Positions 1 to 10,776 of a DNA stretch of 32,329 bases are shown piece after piece. Within the stretch, counting starts at the first letter, position 1, and every line of letters starts with the position of its first letter. The DNA is taken from positions 1 through 32,329 of the forward strand of contig CALLGK010000203.1 of NCBI GenBank assembly GCA_938009905.1. The letters run 5' to 3'. This DNA comes from an uncultured Acidimicrobiales bacterium (GTDB lineage: Bacteria; Actinomycetota; Acidimicrobiia; Acidimicrobiales; SZUA-35). A program made the translations under genes and the position numbers. The notes under the pieces were generated by a model. It searched no databases, was not told the origin of the DNA, and worked only from the letters and a program-made list of their open reading frames with translations.

Positions 1-186
1 TTCGCCTGGCGGCGAAACGTCCAGGCGGGGCGAACGTGAGGACTTCTTTGTCGTTCTCCCCTGTGTGTACTTGACGCGCAACGCTCACGAACTTGCGTGC
101 ATGGGACCTTGTCCGGACGGTTTGGTGCACGCAGGGTTGGCGGCACGGTGTAGGTGCGTGCATGGGACCGGGTTGACGTGTTCTCG

Positions 187-234
187 TGCACGCAGGTTCG
201 GTTGCACGCAGGTTCTGGTGCACGCAGGTTCGGC
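187..234. repeat. Three tandem 16-bp direct repeats (TGCACGCAGGTTCnGn)
   Basis: Three consecutive units start at 187, 203 and 219, each beginning TGCACGCAGGTTC and differing only in the last three bases. A related unit, with an extra G, lies upstream near 125-138. The 16-bp period is about 1.5 helical turns, and the units are contiguous with no spacers, so this is not a CRISPR array. They could be protein-binding sites (iterons or operators) or slippage-derived DNA. Confidence 0.8.
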
Positions 235-256
235 GCGTCGCTGGAGAGAGGGTTAC

Positions 257-319
257 CTAGGGGCTCTAGGCCGCTTACGGAGCGGTGCTGGGCGCTTCTA
301 CCCACCGCTCGAGACCTAG
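257..319 (+). promoter_or_regulatory. Structured leader with mutually exclusive hairpins
   Basis: GAGCGGTG at 280-287 pairs perfectly with CACCGCTC at 303-310, and an outer helix can form between CTAGG (257-261 or 266-270) and CCTAG (315-319). The left arm of the main hairpin can instead pair upstream, CCGCT (271-275) with AGCGG (281-285). No U-tract follows, so it is not a standard intrinsic terminator. It resembles a switchable leader structure, but I recognise no named riboswitch class. Confidence 0.35.
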
Positions 320-466
320 CACCGAACGTTGGGGGGTTGGGGCTGGGTGATGCTCTCCAGCAGCCTCAATGGAATCTCTTTGCTCATCGATGAACAGGAC
401 GTCATCCGAGTTGCTGCCCGGCAACACAACCCCCGGACCGACACACGTTCAATCAGGAGCATCAAC

Positions 467-3400
467 GTGAGTCCCACCAATCGCCCATGGCGTTTCATCC
501 TCAGCATGTGTCTCGTTGCCGTAACAACGGTCGCAATTCCATCCGTCGCAGACGCGGCCGCAGTCGACTGTGGCGGCATCGTCTTTGAAGACTTTGACAA
601 CGACGGCGAGCGAGCTGAGGACTACAGCCACGTAGACGCCGCCTTCGGCGGTCAGACCGATCCAGGACTCGCAGGCGCACAGGTGACCGTCACCGATGCC
701 GCCGGCACGATCTTCACTGACACCTCGAATGCTGACGGCGAATGGTCCGTCACCGTCGACGATGCGAACTTCCCGATCCGGGTTGAGTTCACCGCTCCGA
801 GTGGCTTCCTGTCGACGCAGGTCGGCCCAGACGCCGGAACCACCGTCCAGTTCATCACCTCTGCCGCTGACTGCTCCTCGTCAAGCGGCAACTCGGCGTC
901 AGGCAACGTCGGCTTTGCACTTCCCGGTTCGTACTGCGCAACCGCTCCTGAACTCGCAACCTCCTGCTTCCTCTTCGGCGACGTCGCCAATCACGACAGC
1001 GAAGCCGCCGTCGTCATCCTGCCTGATGGCGCCGTCGACAACCGGGCCTCGGACGGCTCACCGTTCCAGGTCGACTCCTACTCTGTTGCCGCCACGCTCG
1101 GCGAGGTCGGCTCAGTGAGCGGCATTGACTCAAGCGGTGACGGCACGATCTTCGCTGGCTCGTTCGTCAAGCGACACACCCAAATCGGCCCAACCGGCAA
1201 CCCAACCACGATCTACGCCATCCCCGCAGGCGGCTCCGCCTCGGCATGGTTCTCGACCGACGCTGGCGCCGCTGATCCGCACACCGGTGCAAGCGACGGC
1301 TGGCGCAACGACTTCGGCGCCTTCGAAGACGTCTACACCACCGGCCTCGGCGACGTCGAGATCTCTGTTGACGGCAAGACGCTCTACACGGTCGATCTTG
1401 GCCGCAAGATGCTCGTTGCTGTCGGCATCACCCCCACTGGCGCTCCAGGCGCCGTCACCGAGACGCCCATCACCGCGGCTGCACTTGGTGCGCCATGCGC
1501 CGACGTCGACGTGCGCCCCTACGGCCTCGGCATGCGACCAGACGGCACCTTGTTCGTCGGCGTTGTCTGCTCGGCTGAGTCAACGGTTGACCTGACCGCC
1601 TTCCCGATCGACCGCACCACCGGCCTCGACCAGAACGGCAACCCTGTCGGCGACGCTTCGCAGCTCACCGGCCACATCTTCACCTTCAACGGCAGCAGCT
1701 TCAACCAGGTCATGACCTGGAACTTCTCCGACTTTGACGGCCGCGGCACCCAGACCGGCGCCAACACCTTCCAGGCGCAGTCCGACTGGCGTCCATGGGT
1801 GTCGCAGTCACCGTACGCAGAGCCATTCTCGAGCTACGGCTGGCCAGATCAGGGCCACGCATTTGCACAGCCTGCGATCACCGACATCGACTTCGACGGT
1901 GACGACCTCGTCATCGGCATCGGTGACCGCTACGCCCACCAGAAGGGCGCAGATGCCTTCTACATCGGCGCTGATGGCGTCACCTACTCGTCGGGTCAGC
2001 CGATCTCCAGCGGCGACTTGCTGCAGGCGACCGCAAGCGGTTCGACCTACGCCTTTGCTCCCGCCGCACCCGCAGAGTTCTTCGAGGACAACTACGGCGG
2101 CAGCCATACCGAGATCACCCTCGGTTCGATCGCACAGATCCCCGGCCGCCCCTACACGATCTCGAACTCCTTCGACTCCATTCCAGAGCCCAACACCTGG
2201 CGCTCGGGCGGCCTCACCTGGTTCGACTCGAACACCGGTGCTCAGGTCAGCGGCTATCGCCTCTACAGCGGCCATCCCAACTACGTGGATGAGGGAACCT
2301 TCGAAAAGGCTGCCGGTGTCGGCGACCTCGAAGCCCTCTGTGGTGCAGCCCCGATCGAGGTTGGCAACTTCGTGTGGTTCGACGCCGACCGCGACGGCCA
2401 GCAAGATCCAGGCGAGACCGTGATGGCCGGCGTGGTCATCGAACTCTTCGACGCCTTCGGCAACCTCGTGGCCACTACCACGACAGACGCAAACGGCGAG
2501 TACTACTTCAATGGCTCGAACGTGCCGAGCGGCCTTGTCCCCGGTGCCGGCTACACGATCCAGATTGCGCAGACCAACTACGACGCTGGTGGCGTGTTCG
2601 CTCCGGGTGGTGCATACGAAGAGCACGCCGTGCTCACCGCAGCAGACCAGGGTGGCGATCAGACCGACTCTGACGCTGGCTTGAACGTTGCCGGCCTGCC
2701 AGCCATCGACATCATCGCTGGCGACGACGCTTCAACGTCGGCCATCGAAAGCCCTGCGAACCACACGTATGACTTCGGCTTCACCACTCCGGTCTTCGAC
2801 CTGGCGCTTCAGAAGACCCACGCAGAGGGCCCAGCCAACTACGTGGCCGGTGAAACCGTGACGTTCGATGTCACGATCACCAACCAGGGTGCCGCCGTAC
2901 AGACGGTGACCATCACCGACTACGTCAACGCCAACTTCGTGTTTGACGCTGCCGACAACGCAGCGCTGAGCGGCACAGACTCCACCGGGTCAGCCTTCAC
3001 CGGCACCTGGGCGACAGCTGCTGCTGGCGCCGAGGCCACCATCGACTTCGGTTCGGCCTCATTTGTCACCGGCGACACGGTGACGGTGCCGATCACGCTG
3101 CAGATCGCTGCTGCGTGGGACGGATCAGAGTTCATCAACTGGGCCGAGATCTCGAACTTCGACAATGACGGAAGCCCAGCCAACGGCGACGCCGCTGGCG
3201 GTCAGCTCACCGACGAAGACTCAACCCCAGACGCCACGATCGGCAACGACAACCAGCCGCTCGGCCCCGGTCAGCCTGGTGACGATGTCATCGACAACAC
3301 CGATGGCGACGAAGACGATCACGATGTTGCCGGTGTCCCACCGGTCTACGACGTGGCCCTGATCAACACGCTCGGCGCTGGCGAGACCCCCGTGGTCAAC

Positions 3401-5575
3401 CCAGACGGAGACCTGACCGTCACCTTCACCATCACGGTGAAAAACCAGGGCGCAAACCCGGTCACCGACGTCTCGGTTGTTGACTACCTGCCAACTGGCA
3501 CCACGTTCACCTCATTCGGCGGAGTCACAGAGGGCACCGCCAACGTGACCAACGTCGGAGGCGACGCCGCAACGCAGAACTTCAACATCGATGCGCTTGC
3601 TCCTGGCGAGTGTGTGTCGTTCGACCTGACGGTGACGATCACTGACCCAGCGCTCGGCACCTACACCAACGGTGCAGAGGTCTCCTCAATGTCCGACACC
3701 ACTGGCAACCCAGTGGCCGACATCGATTCGACCCCTGACGCCATCAACAGCGACGACATCATCACCACCCCGGGCATCGACCCTGCCGGAATCGATGACA
3801 ACAACTCGCACAACGACATCAACTTCGACCGCACCGATGCCGGCGCTCCGATCGACACAACGTCGAACGCCGTGGCCGAAGCTGACCGTGACGAAGACGA
3901 TCACGACCAGGAAGTTGTGACGCTGGCCTTCGAGTTCTACTACGACCTCGCCCTGGTGAAGCAGCTCACCGCTCCAACCGTCCTCGTGCCCGGCGGCAAC
4001 GCCGACTTCACGATCGAAGTCACCAACCAGGGCAACCTGGCGGTTGGCCAAGTCGATGTTGTCGACTACATCGACAACACCACGTGGGAAGCCTTCAGCA
4101 TTGCTAGCCAGGCCAACGGCGGCACCGGCACGGTGACCTCCACCCTCGGCGAAACCATCAACTACCAGTGGCTTCCCGCTGGTGATGCTGGCTTCGCCCC
4201 CGTTGTTCGCCTCACCGGCAACCTCGGCGTCGACGACAGCGTTGTCGTCCCCGTCAACCTCACGGCTCGGGCCGATCTTCGGGTCGCCTCAGCCGAGAAC
4301 TGGGCGGAGATCTCCCGCTTCGACAACGACGCCGACCCACTCAACGGCGACTCGCTGTCGATGCCAGCCGACTTCATCGATGTTGACTCGACGCCCGACA
4401 CGACGCTGGCCAACGACAACCAGCCAACCGGTGCCGGTGCGCCTGGCGACAACGTCATCGACAACACCGGTGGCGACGAAGATGACCACGATGTGGCCGG
4501 TGTGCCCGTCGAGTTCTTCGACCTCGCTCTCATCAAGGTGCTGAGCGATCCAAGCGCCATCGTTGCCCCCGGCGACGACGTTGCGTTCACCATCACGGTG
4601 ACCAACCAGGGCACGGTCGACGCCACCAACATCACGATCGTCGACTACCTGCCTGCAGGCCTGACCCTGTCGGCCACCGACACCAACGGATGGGTAGCAA
4701 GCGGCGACAACGTCCAGACGGTGGTCCCCGGACCACTGGCTGCCGGTCAGTCGGTTGACCTCACCATCATCACCACGGTCGACAACGGTCTCAACACCGG
4801 TCAACTCGTCAACTGGGCCGAGATCGCCGGAGCAGCAGATGAGACAGGCACTCCTCGTGTTGACGTCGATTCAACGCCCGATACCGACCCAGCCAACGAC
4901 GCCGGTGGCGATCCAGCCACGAACGACAACGTCATCGACAACACCGACGGCGACGAAGACGATCACGATCCTGCGATCGTCTCGGTTGGCCGTGACTATG
5001 ACCTCGTGCTCACCAAGACGGCCATCTCCGTTGACCAAGATGCTCGCCAGATCACCTGGGACATCACGGTCACCAACAACGGCCCGTCGGCAGCACTCGG
5101 TCCGATCACCGTGGTCGATCCGCTCAAGGCTGGCCTCACCTTCGTGTCGGCCACGAGCACCTCGATGACCTGTGCTCTTGATCGTCAGGTTCTCACCTGC
5201 ACCTCGCCAAACAACTTGGCGGCAGGCGAAACCATCAGCGTGCAAATCCTCACTGACGTGAGCAGCGACGTGAAGACGATCACCAACAGCGCATCGGCCA
5301 GCGCCGCAGACGGAGTCGAGACCGAAGTTGTCGACGACAACAACGTCGACGTCGAAGCGGTCACCTTCACCGTCGAACCGTCGTCGACCGTCACGACGGT
5401 TCCGGCCACCACCGGTACGCAGGCTCCGCGGACGCCGCAGGCTCCTCCAGTGCTGGCCTTTACCGGCTCGACGACCAACGCCTTCCTCGCCATCGCAGTC
5501 CTGCTGATGGTGTCTGGTGGACTTCTGCTCGGCGCTCGGCGTCGGTTCGAAGATGACGCCGAGGTCGCTGAGTAA
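467..5575 (+). CDS. Giant sortase-anchored surface protein: SdrD-B-like domains and five DUF11 repeats
   Basis: This is a predicted 1702-aa exported protein. GTG at 467 is preferred because AATCAGGAGC lies just upstream and the product then opens with a signal peptide (basic NRPWR, hydrophobic core, ADA-A cleavage site near residue 34). A Cna/SdrD-B-like domain follows (about 36-140), then a long region with beta-propeller-like character (about 150-620) and a second SdrD-B-like domain with the DADRDGQQDPGE calcium-type loop (about 630-775). Five DUF11 repeats begin near residues 777, 960, 1159, 1351 and 1511, each opening [FY]DL-L-K or similar. The first four are followed by acidic linkers with STPD and a DEDDHD motif (nt 3304-3324, 3887-3907, 4472-4492, 4949-4969). 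The C-terminus has a Thr/Pro-rich stalk, LAFTG (residues 1663-1667), a membrane segment and an RRR tail: a class E (LAxTG) sortase signal. A role in adhesion or the cell surface layer is inferred; no sortase gene lies in the window. Confidence 0.9.
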   Translation: MSPTNRPWRFILSMCLVAVTTVAIPSVADAAAVDCGGIVFEDFDNDGERAEDYSHVDAAFGGQTDPGLAGAQVTVTDAAGTIFTDTSNADGEWSVTVDDANFPIRVEFTAPSGFLSTQVGPDAGTTVQFITSAADCSSSSGNSASGNVGFALPGSYCATAPELATSCFLFGDVANHDSEAAVVILPDGAVDNRASDGSPFQVDSYSVAATLGEVGSVSGIDSSGDGTIFAGSFVKRHTQIGPTGNPTTIYAIPAGGSASAWFSTDAGAADPHTGASDGWRNDFGAFEDVYTTGLGDVEISVDGKTLYTVDLGRKMLVAVGITPTGAPGAVTETPITAAALGAPCADVDVRPYGLGMRPDGTLFVGVVCSAESTVDLTAFPIDRTTGLDQNGNPVGDASQLTGHIFTFNGSSFNQVMTWNFSDFDGRGTQTGANTFQAQSDWRPWVSQSPYAEPFSSYGWPDQGHAFAQPAITDIDFDGDDLVIGIGDRYAHQKGADAFYIGADGVTYSSGQPISSGDLLQATASGSTYAFAPAAPAEFFEDNYGGSHTEITLGSIAQIPGRPYTISNSFDSIPEPNTWRSGGLTWFDSNTGAQVSGYRLYSGHPNYVDEGTFEKAAGVGDLEALCGAAPIEVGNFVWFDADRDGQQDPGETVMAGVVIELFDAFGNLVATTTTDANGEYYFNGSNVPSGLVPGAGYTIQIAQTNYDAGGVFAPGGAYEEHAVLTAADQGGDQTDSDAGLNVAGLPAIDIIAGDDASTSAIESPANHTYDFGFTTPVFDLALQKTHAEGPANYVAGETVTFDVTITNQGAAVQTVTITDYVNANFVFDAADNAALSGTDSTGSAFTGTWATAAAGAEATIDFGSASFVTGDTVTVPITLQIAAAWDGSEFINWAEISNFDNDGSPANGDAAGGQLTDEDSTPDATIGNDNQPLGPGQPGDDVIDNTDGDEDDHDVAGVPPVYDVALINTLGAGETPVVNPDGDLTVTFTITVKNQGANPVTDVSVVDYLPTGTTFTSFGGVTEGTANVTNVGGDAATQNFNIDALAPGECVSFDLTVTITDPALGTYTNGAEVSSMSDTTGNPVADIDSTPDAINSDDIITTPGIDPAGIDDNNSHNDINFDRTDAGAPIDTTSNAVAEADRDEDDHDQEVVTLAFEFYYDLALVKQLTAPTVLVPGGNADFTIEVTNQGNLAVGQVDVVDYIDNTTWEAFSIASQANGGTGTVTSTLGETINYQWLPAGDAGFAPVVRLTGNLGVDDSVVVPVNLTARADLRVASAENWAEISRFDNDADPLNGDSLSMPADFIDVDSTPDTTLANDNQPTGAGAPGDNVIDNTGGDEDDHDVAGVPVEFFDLALIKVLSDPSAIVAPGDDVAFTITVTNQGTVDATNITIVDYLPAGLTLSATDTNGWVASGDNVQTVVPGPLAAGQSVDLTIITTVDNGLNTGQLVNWAEIAGAADETGTPRVDVDSTPDTDPANDAGGDPATNDNVIDNTDGDEDDHDPAIVSVGRDYDLVLTKTAISVDQDARQITWDITVTNNGPSAALGPITVVDPLKAGLTFVSATSTSMTCALDRQVLTCTSPNNLAAGETISVQILTDVSSDVKTITNSASASAADGVETEVVDDNNVDVEAVTFTVEPSSTVTTVPATTGTQAPRTPQAPPVLAFTGSTTNAFLAIAVLLMVSGGLLLGARRRFEDDAEVAE

Positions 5576-5581
5576 CAGGCA

Positions 5582-5652
5582 CAAGACGCCGGGATTTACC
5601 CCTAAACGAGCGGATCGCACCGGAACGGTGAGGTCCGCTCGTTCGCGTCTTG
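5582..5652 (+). terminator. Nested hairpin after the surface-protein gene
   Basis: Three nested perfect helices are visible: CAAGACGC (5582-5589) with GCGTCTTG (5645-5652), ACGAGCGGA (5606-5614) with TCCGCTCGT (5634-5642), and CACCG (5618-5622) with CGGTG (5626-5630) closing a GAA loop. The structure starts seven bases after the stop codon and ends just before the next ribosome site. No U-run follows. It may act as a terminator or mRNA 3' stabiliser, or belong to the leader of the next gene. Confidence 0.55.
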
Positions 5653-5671
5653 CCAAGAGGATTACCGGTAA

Positions 5672-7381
<1,710 letters not shown>

Positions 7382-7433
7382 CGTCGGCGCTCGCATGTTC
7401 GGCGCTTCTGCGATCTGGCGGTAGCGTTACGTC

Positions 7434-8135
7434 GTGGTTGATGTCACCGACGCAACGTTTGAACAAGACGTCATTGAAGAGTCCAAGAAGCGGCCGGTCG
7501 TTATCGACCTCTGGGCCGAGTGGTGCGGCCCCTGTAAGACCTTGGGGCCCATCATCGAAAAGGTCTGCGACGAGACCGAGGGCAAGGTGCTCCTGGCCAA
7601 GGTCGATGTCGAGGCAAACCCACAGACCTCTCAGGCATTTCGTGTGCAGTCGATTCCTGCGGTGTACGCCATGAAAGACGGTCAGATCGTCGACGGATTC
7701 ATGGGCGCACAGGGCGAAGACGCCGTTCGTGAATTTGTGCAGCGACTCCTTCCCACCGACAACGAGTCGATCATCGAAACGCTCATTGAAAAGGGCGACG
7801 AAGCCTCGCTCAGCGAGATCCTGCAGGTCGAGCCAGGGCACCCAGTAGCGGTGCCGATGCTGGCGAAGATCTACGTCGACTCGGGACGCACCCAAGAGGC
7901 GCTCGACCTCCTGGCTCGAATCCCAGAAACCGAAGAGACCCGCCAGATCGCGGCGCTCGCTCGCACAGGCGCCAACGAAGGGTCGGAAGTCGAAGACCGG
8001 CTCGCCGAGCTGTTGCCGTCAGTCAAAGACGACGACGATGCTCGCAAGGAATTCGTTGATCTTCTTGAGGTGCTCGGAGCCGAGCATCCCGCGACCGGTG
8101 GGTGGCGCAAGAAGCTGACGAACCAGCTCTTCTAG
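7434..8135 (+). CDS. Thioredoxin-domain protein with C-terminal TPR-like region (CnoX/YbbN-like)
   Basis: The 233-aa protein has an N-terminal thioredoxin fold with an intact redox motif WCGPC (Cys31, Cys34) after the strand VVIDLWAEW, and the cis-proline loop SIPAVYAM at about residue 75. The remaining 120 residues are helical and TPR-like, with repeated alanine/leucine-rich segments, ending in the DARKEF and WRKKLTNQLF region shared with YbbN/CnoX proteins. The family combines chaperone-like holding with thiol chemistry; E. coli CnoX lacks the CxxC, whereas this one keeps it and may be an active oxidoreductase in the cytoplasm. It has no signal peptide. GTG 7434 fits the domain boundary but has only a weak ribosome site. 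It lies 52 bp after the acyl-AMP ligase and could be cotranscribed with it. Confidence 0.85.
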   Translation: MVDVTDATFEQDVIEESKKRPVVIDLWAEWCGPCKTLGPIIEKVCDETEGKVLLAKVDVEANPQTSQAFRVQSIPAVYAMKDGQIVDGFMGAQGEDAVREFVQRLLPTDNESIIETLIEKGDEASLSEILQVEPGHPVAVPMLAKIYVDSGRTQEALDLLARIPETEETRQIAALARTGANEGSEVEDRLAELLPSVKDDDDARKEFVDLLEVLGAEHPATGGWRKKLTNQLF

Positions 8136-8227
8136 CGCAGCTTTTGGGCCTTACCGCCCGCTCGCGGCTCGGCCGCCAGATCTAATCACTTCCCCGTGCA
8201 TCGTCTCCTCCTCTGGAGAGATCCGCT

Positions 8228-8950
8228 GTGGATGCTCGCGGGCGAGAACCTGATTCGGAATCGTCGAATAACGGACCAAGCCCTGCCGAGCTCGGTATCG
8301 ATCATCGATCGACCTTGGCTGATCGCCTTGATGACGCACTCGTCGCACTCGACGAGCTGCGCCAACGTCGTTGGTTTGTCGGCGGCGGAGCCGTCGTTGC
8401 GATCTCGTTTGTCGTCGTTGCTTGGCTAAACGCCACGCAGGCGAGTCGAGCGCCGGTCGAAGATCTGATTCCGCAGGTGAGCCTGTCGGTAACGACTGCC
8501 GTCGCAGATACGCGACTCGACACGATCGTCGTCCACGTCATGGGCGAAGTGAACGAGCCAGGCGTCTATGTGCTCGAGGGCGGGCAGCGGATTGAAGAGG
8601 CGGTGCAAACAGCAGGTGGTGCCACCGCAGACGCCGATCTGCACGCGCTCAACTTGGCTGCCCCTGTTGTCGACGGCAGCCAGATTCGTGTGCCGGCCGT
8701 TGGTGATCCACCGGTGGCTGCCTTGGTGACCGACCCTACGTTGAGCACAACAGAGGGCCCGGTCGATCTGAATAGCGCGACGGCGCAGCAACTTGAAGCG
8801 CTTCCGGGAATCGGCCCCGCCACCAGCGCAGCGATCGTTGAGTACCGGGAAACGAATGGTCCGTTTCTCACCCTTGATGACCTGCTGGATGTTCCCGGAA
8901 TCGGTCCGGCCAAGCTGGCGGGGTTCGGCGACCAGGCCGTCGTCCGGTGA
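8228..8950 (+). CDS. comEA: ComEA: DNA-binding competence protein
   Basis: ComEA is a membrane-anchored receptor that binds incoming double-stranded DNA during transformation. The 240-aa product has an acidic and polar cytoplasmic N-terminus, one membrane segment (about residues 49-67), a linker, an SLBB domain (about 98-157, VMGEVNEPGVY...) and two helix-hairpin-helix motifs (about 178-240) with LNSATAQQLEALPGIGP and LLDVPGIGPAKL. This is the canonical Gram-positive domain order. GTG 8228 is supported by GGAGAG about eight bases upstream. The stop codon overlaps the start of comEC, indicating translational coupling. No pilus or other competence genes are in the window. Confidence 0.93.
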   Translation: MDARGREPDSESSNNGPSPAELGIDHRSTLADRLDDALVALDELRQRRWFVGGGAVVAISFVVVAWLNATQASRAPVEDLIPQVSLSVTTAVADTRLDTIVVHVMGEVNEPGVYVLEGGQRIEEAVQTAGGATADADLHALNLAAPVVDGSQIRVPAVGDPPVAALVTDPTLSTTEGPVDLNSATAQQLEALPGIGPATSAAIVEYRETNGPFLTLDDLLDVPGIGPAKLAGFGDQAVVR

Positions 8951-10776
8951 TGGCGTTTGACGTTGATCGGCGCTCGCTCACCGAGCTGGAGGTTGTTGTG
9001 ATGGCCGTAGGAACGGCTGTGGCCTGTCGTTGGCCGGTGTCGCTGTCGTTGTGGGCGAGTGCCGCATCGGCCGTCGCGGCGCTGTTGGTGGGTCGGCCAC
9101 GCGTGGTGTTGGTTGCGATTGTGGCGCTCGCCGCGGCTCGCGGCGCGGTGGTGGCCGAGGGGCACACAGATCTGGAACCAACCAGCTGGTTCGGCGAGGT
9201 GCGGCTTGTGACCGACCCGGAAGAGTCTCGGTTTGGTTGGGTGGCCGAAGGCCGCTTGAACGAGGGGAGCGATGCCGGTGCTCGGGTTCGACTGTCGTTT
9301 CCGTGGGCCGTTGGCCAGGAGCTAGCTCACGCCACAGCAGGCGATGTGCTCGAGATAGAGGGACGCATCACGGCGATTGATCAGAACGGGTGGACCCGGT
9401 CGCGTCATCTCCGTGGCCGTCTGAGTGCCACGACGGCAACGAAAGTCGCTGGCCCGAGGGCTTGGCAAGCGCCGTCCGAGTGGTTTCGACACGTCGTGGA
9501 AGCCGGCGCGGACGGCATGCCGTCGCGGCTGCGCCCGCTCTACCTCGGTCTTGTGATCGGCGACGATCGAGATCAGCCTCGTTCACAACAGGCAGAGTTT
9601 CGGGCTGCTGGGCTGTCGCACCTCTTGGCGGTCTCAGGTCAGAACGTCGCCTTTGTGTTGGCTGTTGCTGCCCCGGCGCTGCGGAGAGCCGGGTATCGCC
9701 CCCGGCTGGCGCTCACTGTTGGCCTGCTGGTGGTGTTTGCGGTTGCCACCCGACTCGAGCCGTCCGTCGTGCGGGCAACCGTGTCGGCCGGTATCGCCGC
9801 TGTGGCGGTGCTCACCGGACGTCGGTCGCGCGGTGTGCGCACACTCGGCCTCGCTGTCACTGGCCTGCTGCTGATCGATCCGTTCCTTGCCCAGTCGATT
9901 GGGTTCGCACTCTCGGTGCTGGCCTCCGGCGGCATCCTCATCGCTGGGCCGGCGATCTCGAGGCGGCTGCGAGGACCGGCGTGGTTGGCTGATGCAGCAG
10001 GAATCACGATTGCTGCTCAGCTGTTTGTGGCCCCGTTGCTGATCTGGATCTTTGGGCCGATCTCGTTGGTCTCGCTGCCGGCCAATGTCCTGGCCGGTTG
10101 GGCCGCGGGCGCCGTCATGACGTGGGGGCTCACCGGTGGTGTTGTCGCTGGCCTTCTCCCCGCTGGGTTGCGGTCGCTCGTTTCGCTCCCGGCCAGTGGG
10201 CTTGTGTGGTGGATTGACGCCGTTGCCGGGTGGGCGGTCGAGCTCCCGATGCCTCGGGTTGGCATGCTCGGGCTTGTCGGCTGGGGATTGCTGGTTGCCG
10301 GTTGGAACTCAGTGGCGTCGAACGGACGGTCTCGCGTGATGGTGCGTTTGGTGTTCGCCGTCGCCGCCGTTGTGAGTGGCTGGGCTGCTGTGCCAACGCC
10401 CCCTCGCGCCGGCTCGTTGCCGCTGAGTGCGCCAGGTTCTGAGGTGTTGTGGTGGCCCTCATCAACGACCAATCCGTCGGTGTTGGTTGTGCCAGCGAAC
10501 TCGCCAAACGATCTTGTGGATGTTGTGGTGGCTGTACGGATCACGACAATCGACATCGTGATCGTCGAACGAGGCAACAGAACAACGTCGGAAGTCATCA
10601 CCGATCTCGACGCAGTGACGACGATCGGCGTCGTGATGGCACCACCTCAGCACCGGATCCGCGATGCTCGCCGCGTTCTTGAGACGACCGTCGTCGATGT
10701 TGGGGGCAACCACCTGACGTTGGTGCCCGATGACGACAAACTCGAGATCAGCGTTCTGGATAGCGGGTCGCGTTAG
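8947..10776 (+). CDS. comEC: ComEC/Rec2 DNA-uptake channel with degenerate C-terminal domain
   Basis: ComEC forms the membrane channel that carries single-stranded DNA into the cell. The 609-aa protein (608 if ATG 8950 is used) has N-terminal membrane helices, a DUF4131-like OB-type extracellular region (about 60-180) and the competence domain beginning LYLGLVIGDD and containing HLLAVSGQN (about 198-235), followed by many hydrophobic helices to about residue 480. The last ~110 residues resemble the start of a metallo-beta-lactamase domain (VRITTIDIVIVERGN...APPQHRI), but where HxHxDH should follow it reads ERGNRTTSEV. The domain is also short compared with full-length family members of about 750 aa. 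DNA degradation by this protein is therefore doubtful. The stop codon overlaps that of the convergent next gene by two bases. Confidence 0.92.
   Translation: MMAFDVDRRSLTELEVVVMAVGTAVACRWPVSLSLWASAASAVAALLVGRPRVVLVAIVALAAARGAVVAEGHTDLEPTSWFGEVRLVTDPEESRFGWVAEGRLNEGSDAGARVRLSFPWAVGQELAHATAGDVLEIEGRITAIDQNGWTRSRHLRGRLSATTATKVAGPRAWQAPSEWFRHVVEAGADGMPSRLRPLYLGLVIGDDRDQPRSQQAEFRAAGLSHLLAVSGQNVAFVLAVAAPALRRAGYRPRLALTVGLLVVFAVATRLEPSVVRATVSAGIAAVAVLTGRRSRGVRTLGLAVTGLLLIDPFLAQSIGFALSVLASGGILIAGPAISRRLRGPAWLADAAGITIAAQLFVAPLLIWIFGPISLVSLPANVLAGWAAGAVMTWGLTGGVVAGLLPAGLRSLVSLPASGLVWWIDAVAGWAVELPMPRVGMLGLVGWGLLVAGWNSVASNGRSRVMVRLVFAVAAVVSGWAAVPTPPRAGSLPLSAPGSEVLWWPSSTTNPSVLVVPANSPNDLVDVVVAVRITTIDIVIVERGNRTTSEVITDLDAVTTIGVVMAPPQHRIRDARRVLETTVVDVGGNHLTLVPDDDKLEISVLDSGSR

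Larger units (their letters stand above)
1..466. other. Non-coding leader upstream of the giant surface-protein gene
   Basis: No convincing gene is visible in this stretch. The short reading frames here lack a ribosome site and known motifs. It holds a small perfect hairpin at 1-16 (TTCGCC/GGCGAA), two copies of GCGTGCATGGGACC at 95-108 and 156-169, a single TGCACGCAGG-type unit near 125-140, three tandem 16-bp units at 187-234, a structured segment at 257-319 and a G-rich run at 331-347. The next gene is preceded by a good ribosome site at about 453-459, so the region is best read as promoter plus a long 5' leader. I could not pick out a convincing -35/-10 pair. Confidence 0.6.

Noticed and set aside
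187-234. CRISPR-like array
   Set aside because: Repeats are only 16 bp, directly contiguous, with no spacers and no cas genes.
331-347. G-quadruplex candidates here and at 21545-21563
   Set aside because: Both have only three long G-runs, not four separated by loops, so the canonical pattern is not met.
329-466. Upstream TTG start at 329 for the giant surface protein
   Set aside because: It would place 46 residues before the signal peptide and has no good ribosome site, while GTG 467 has one.
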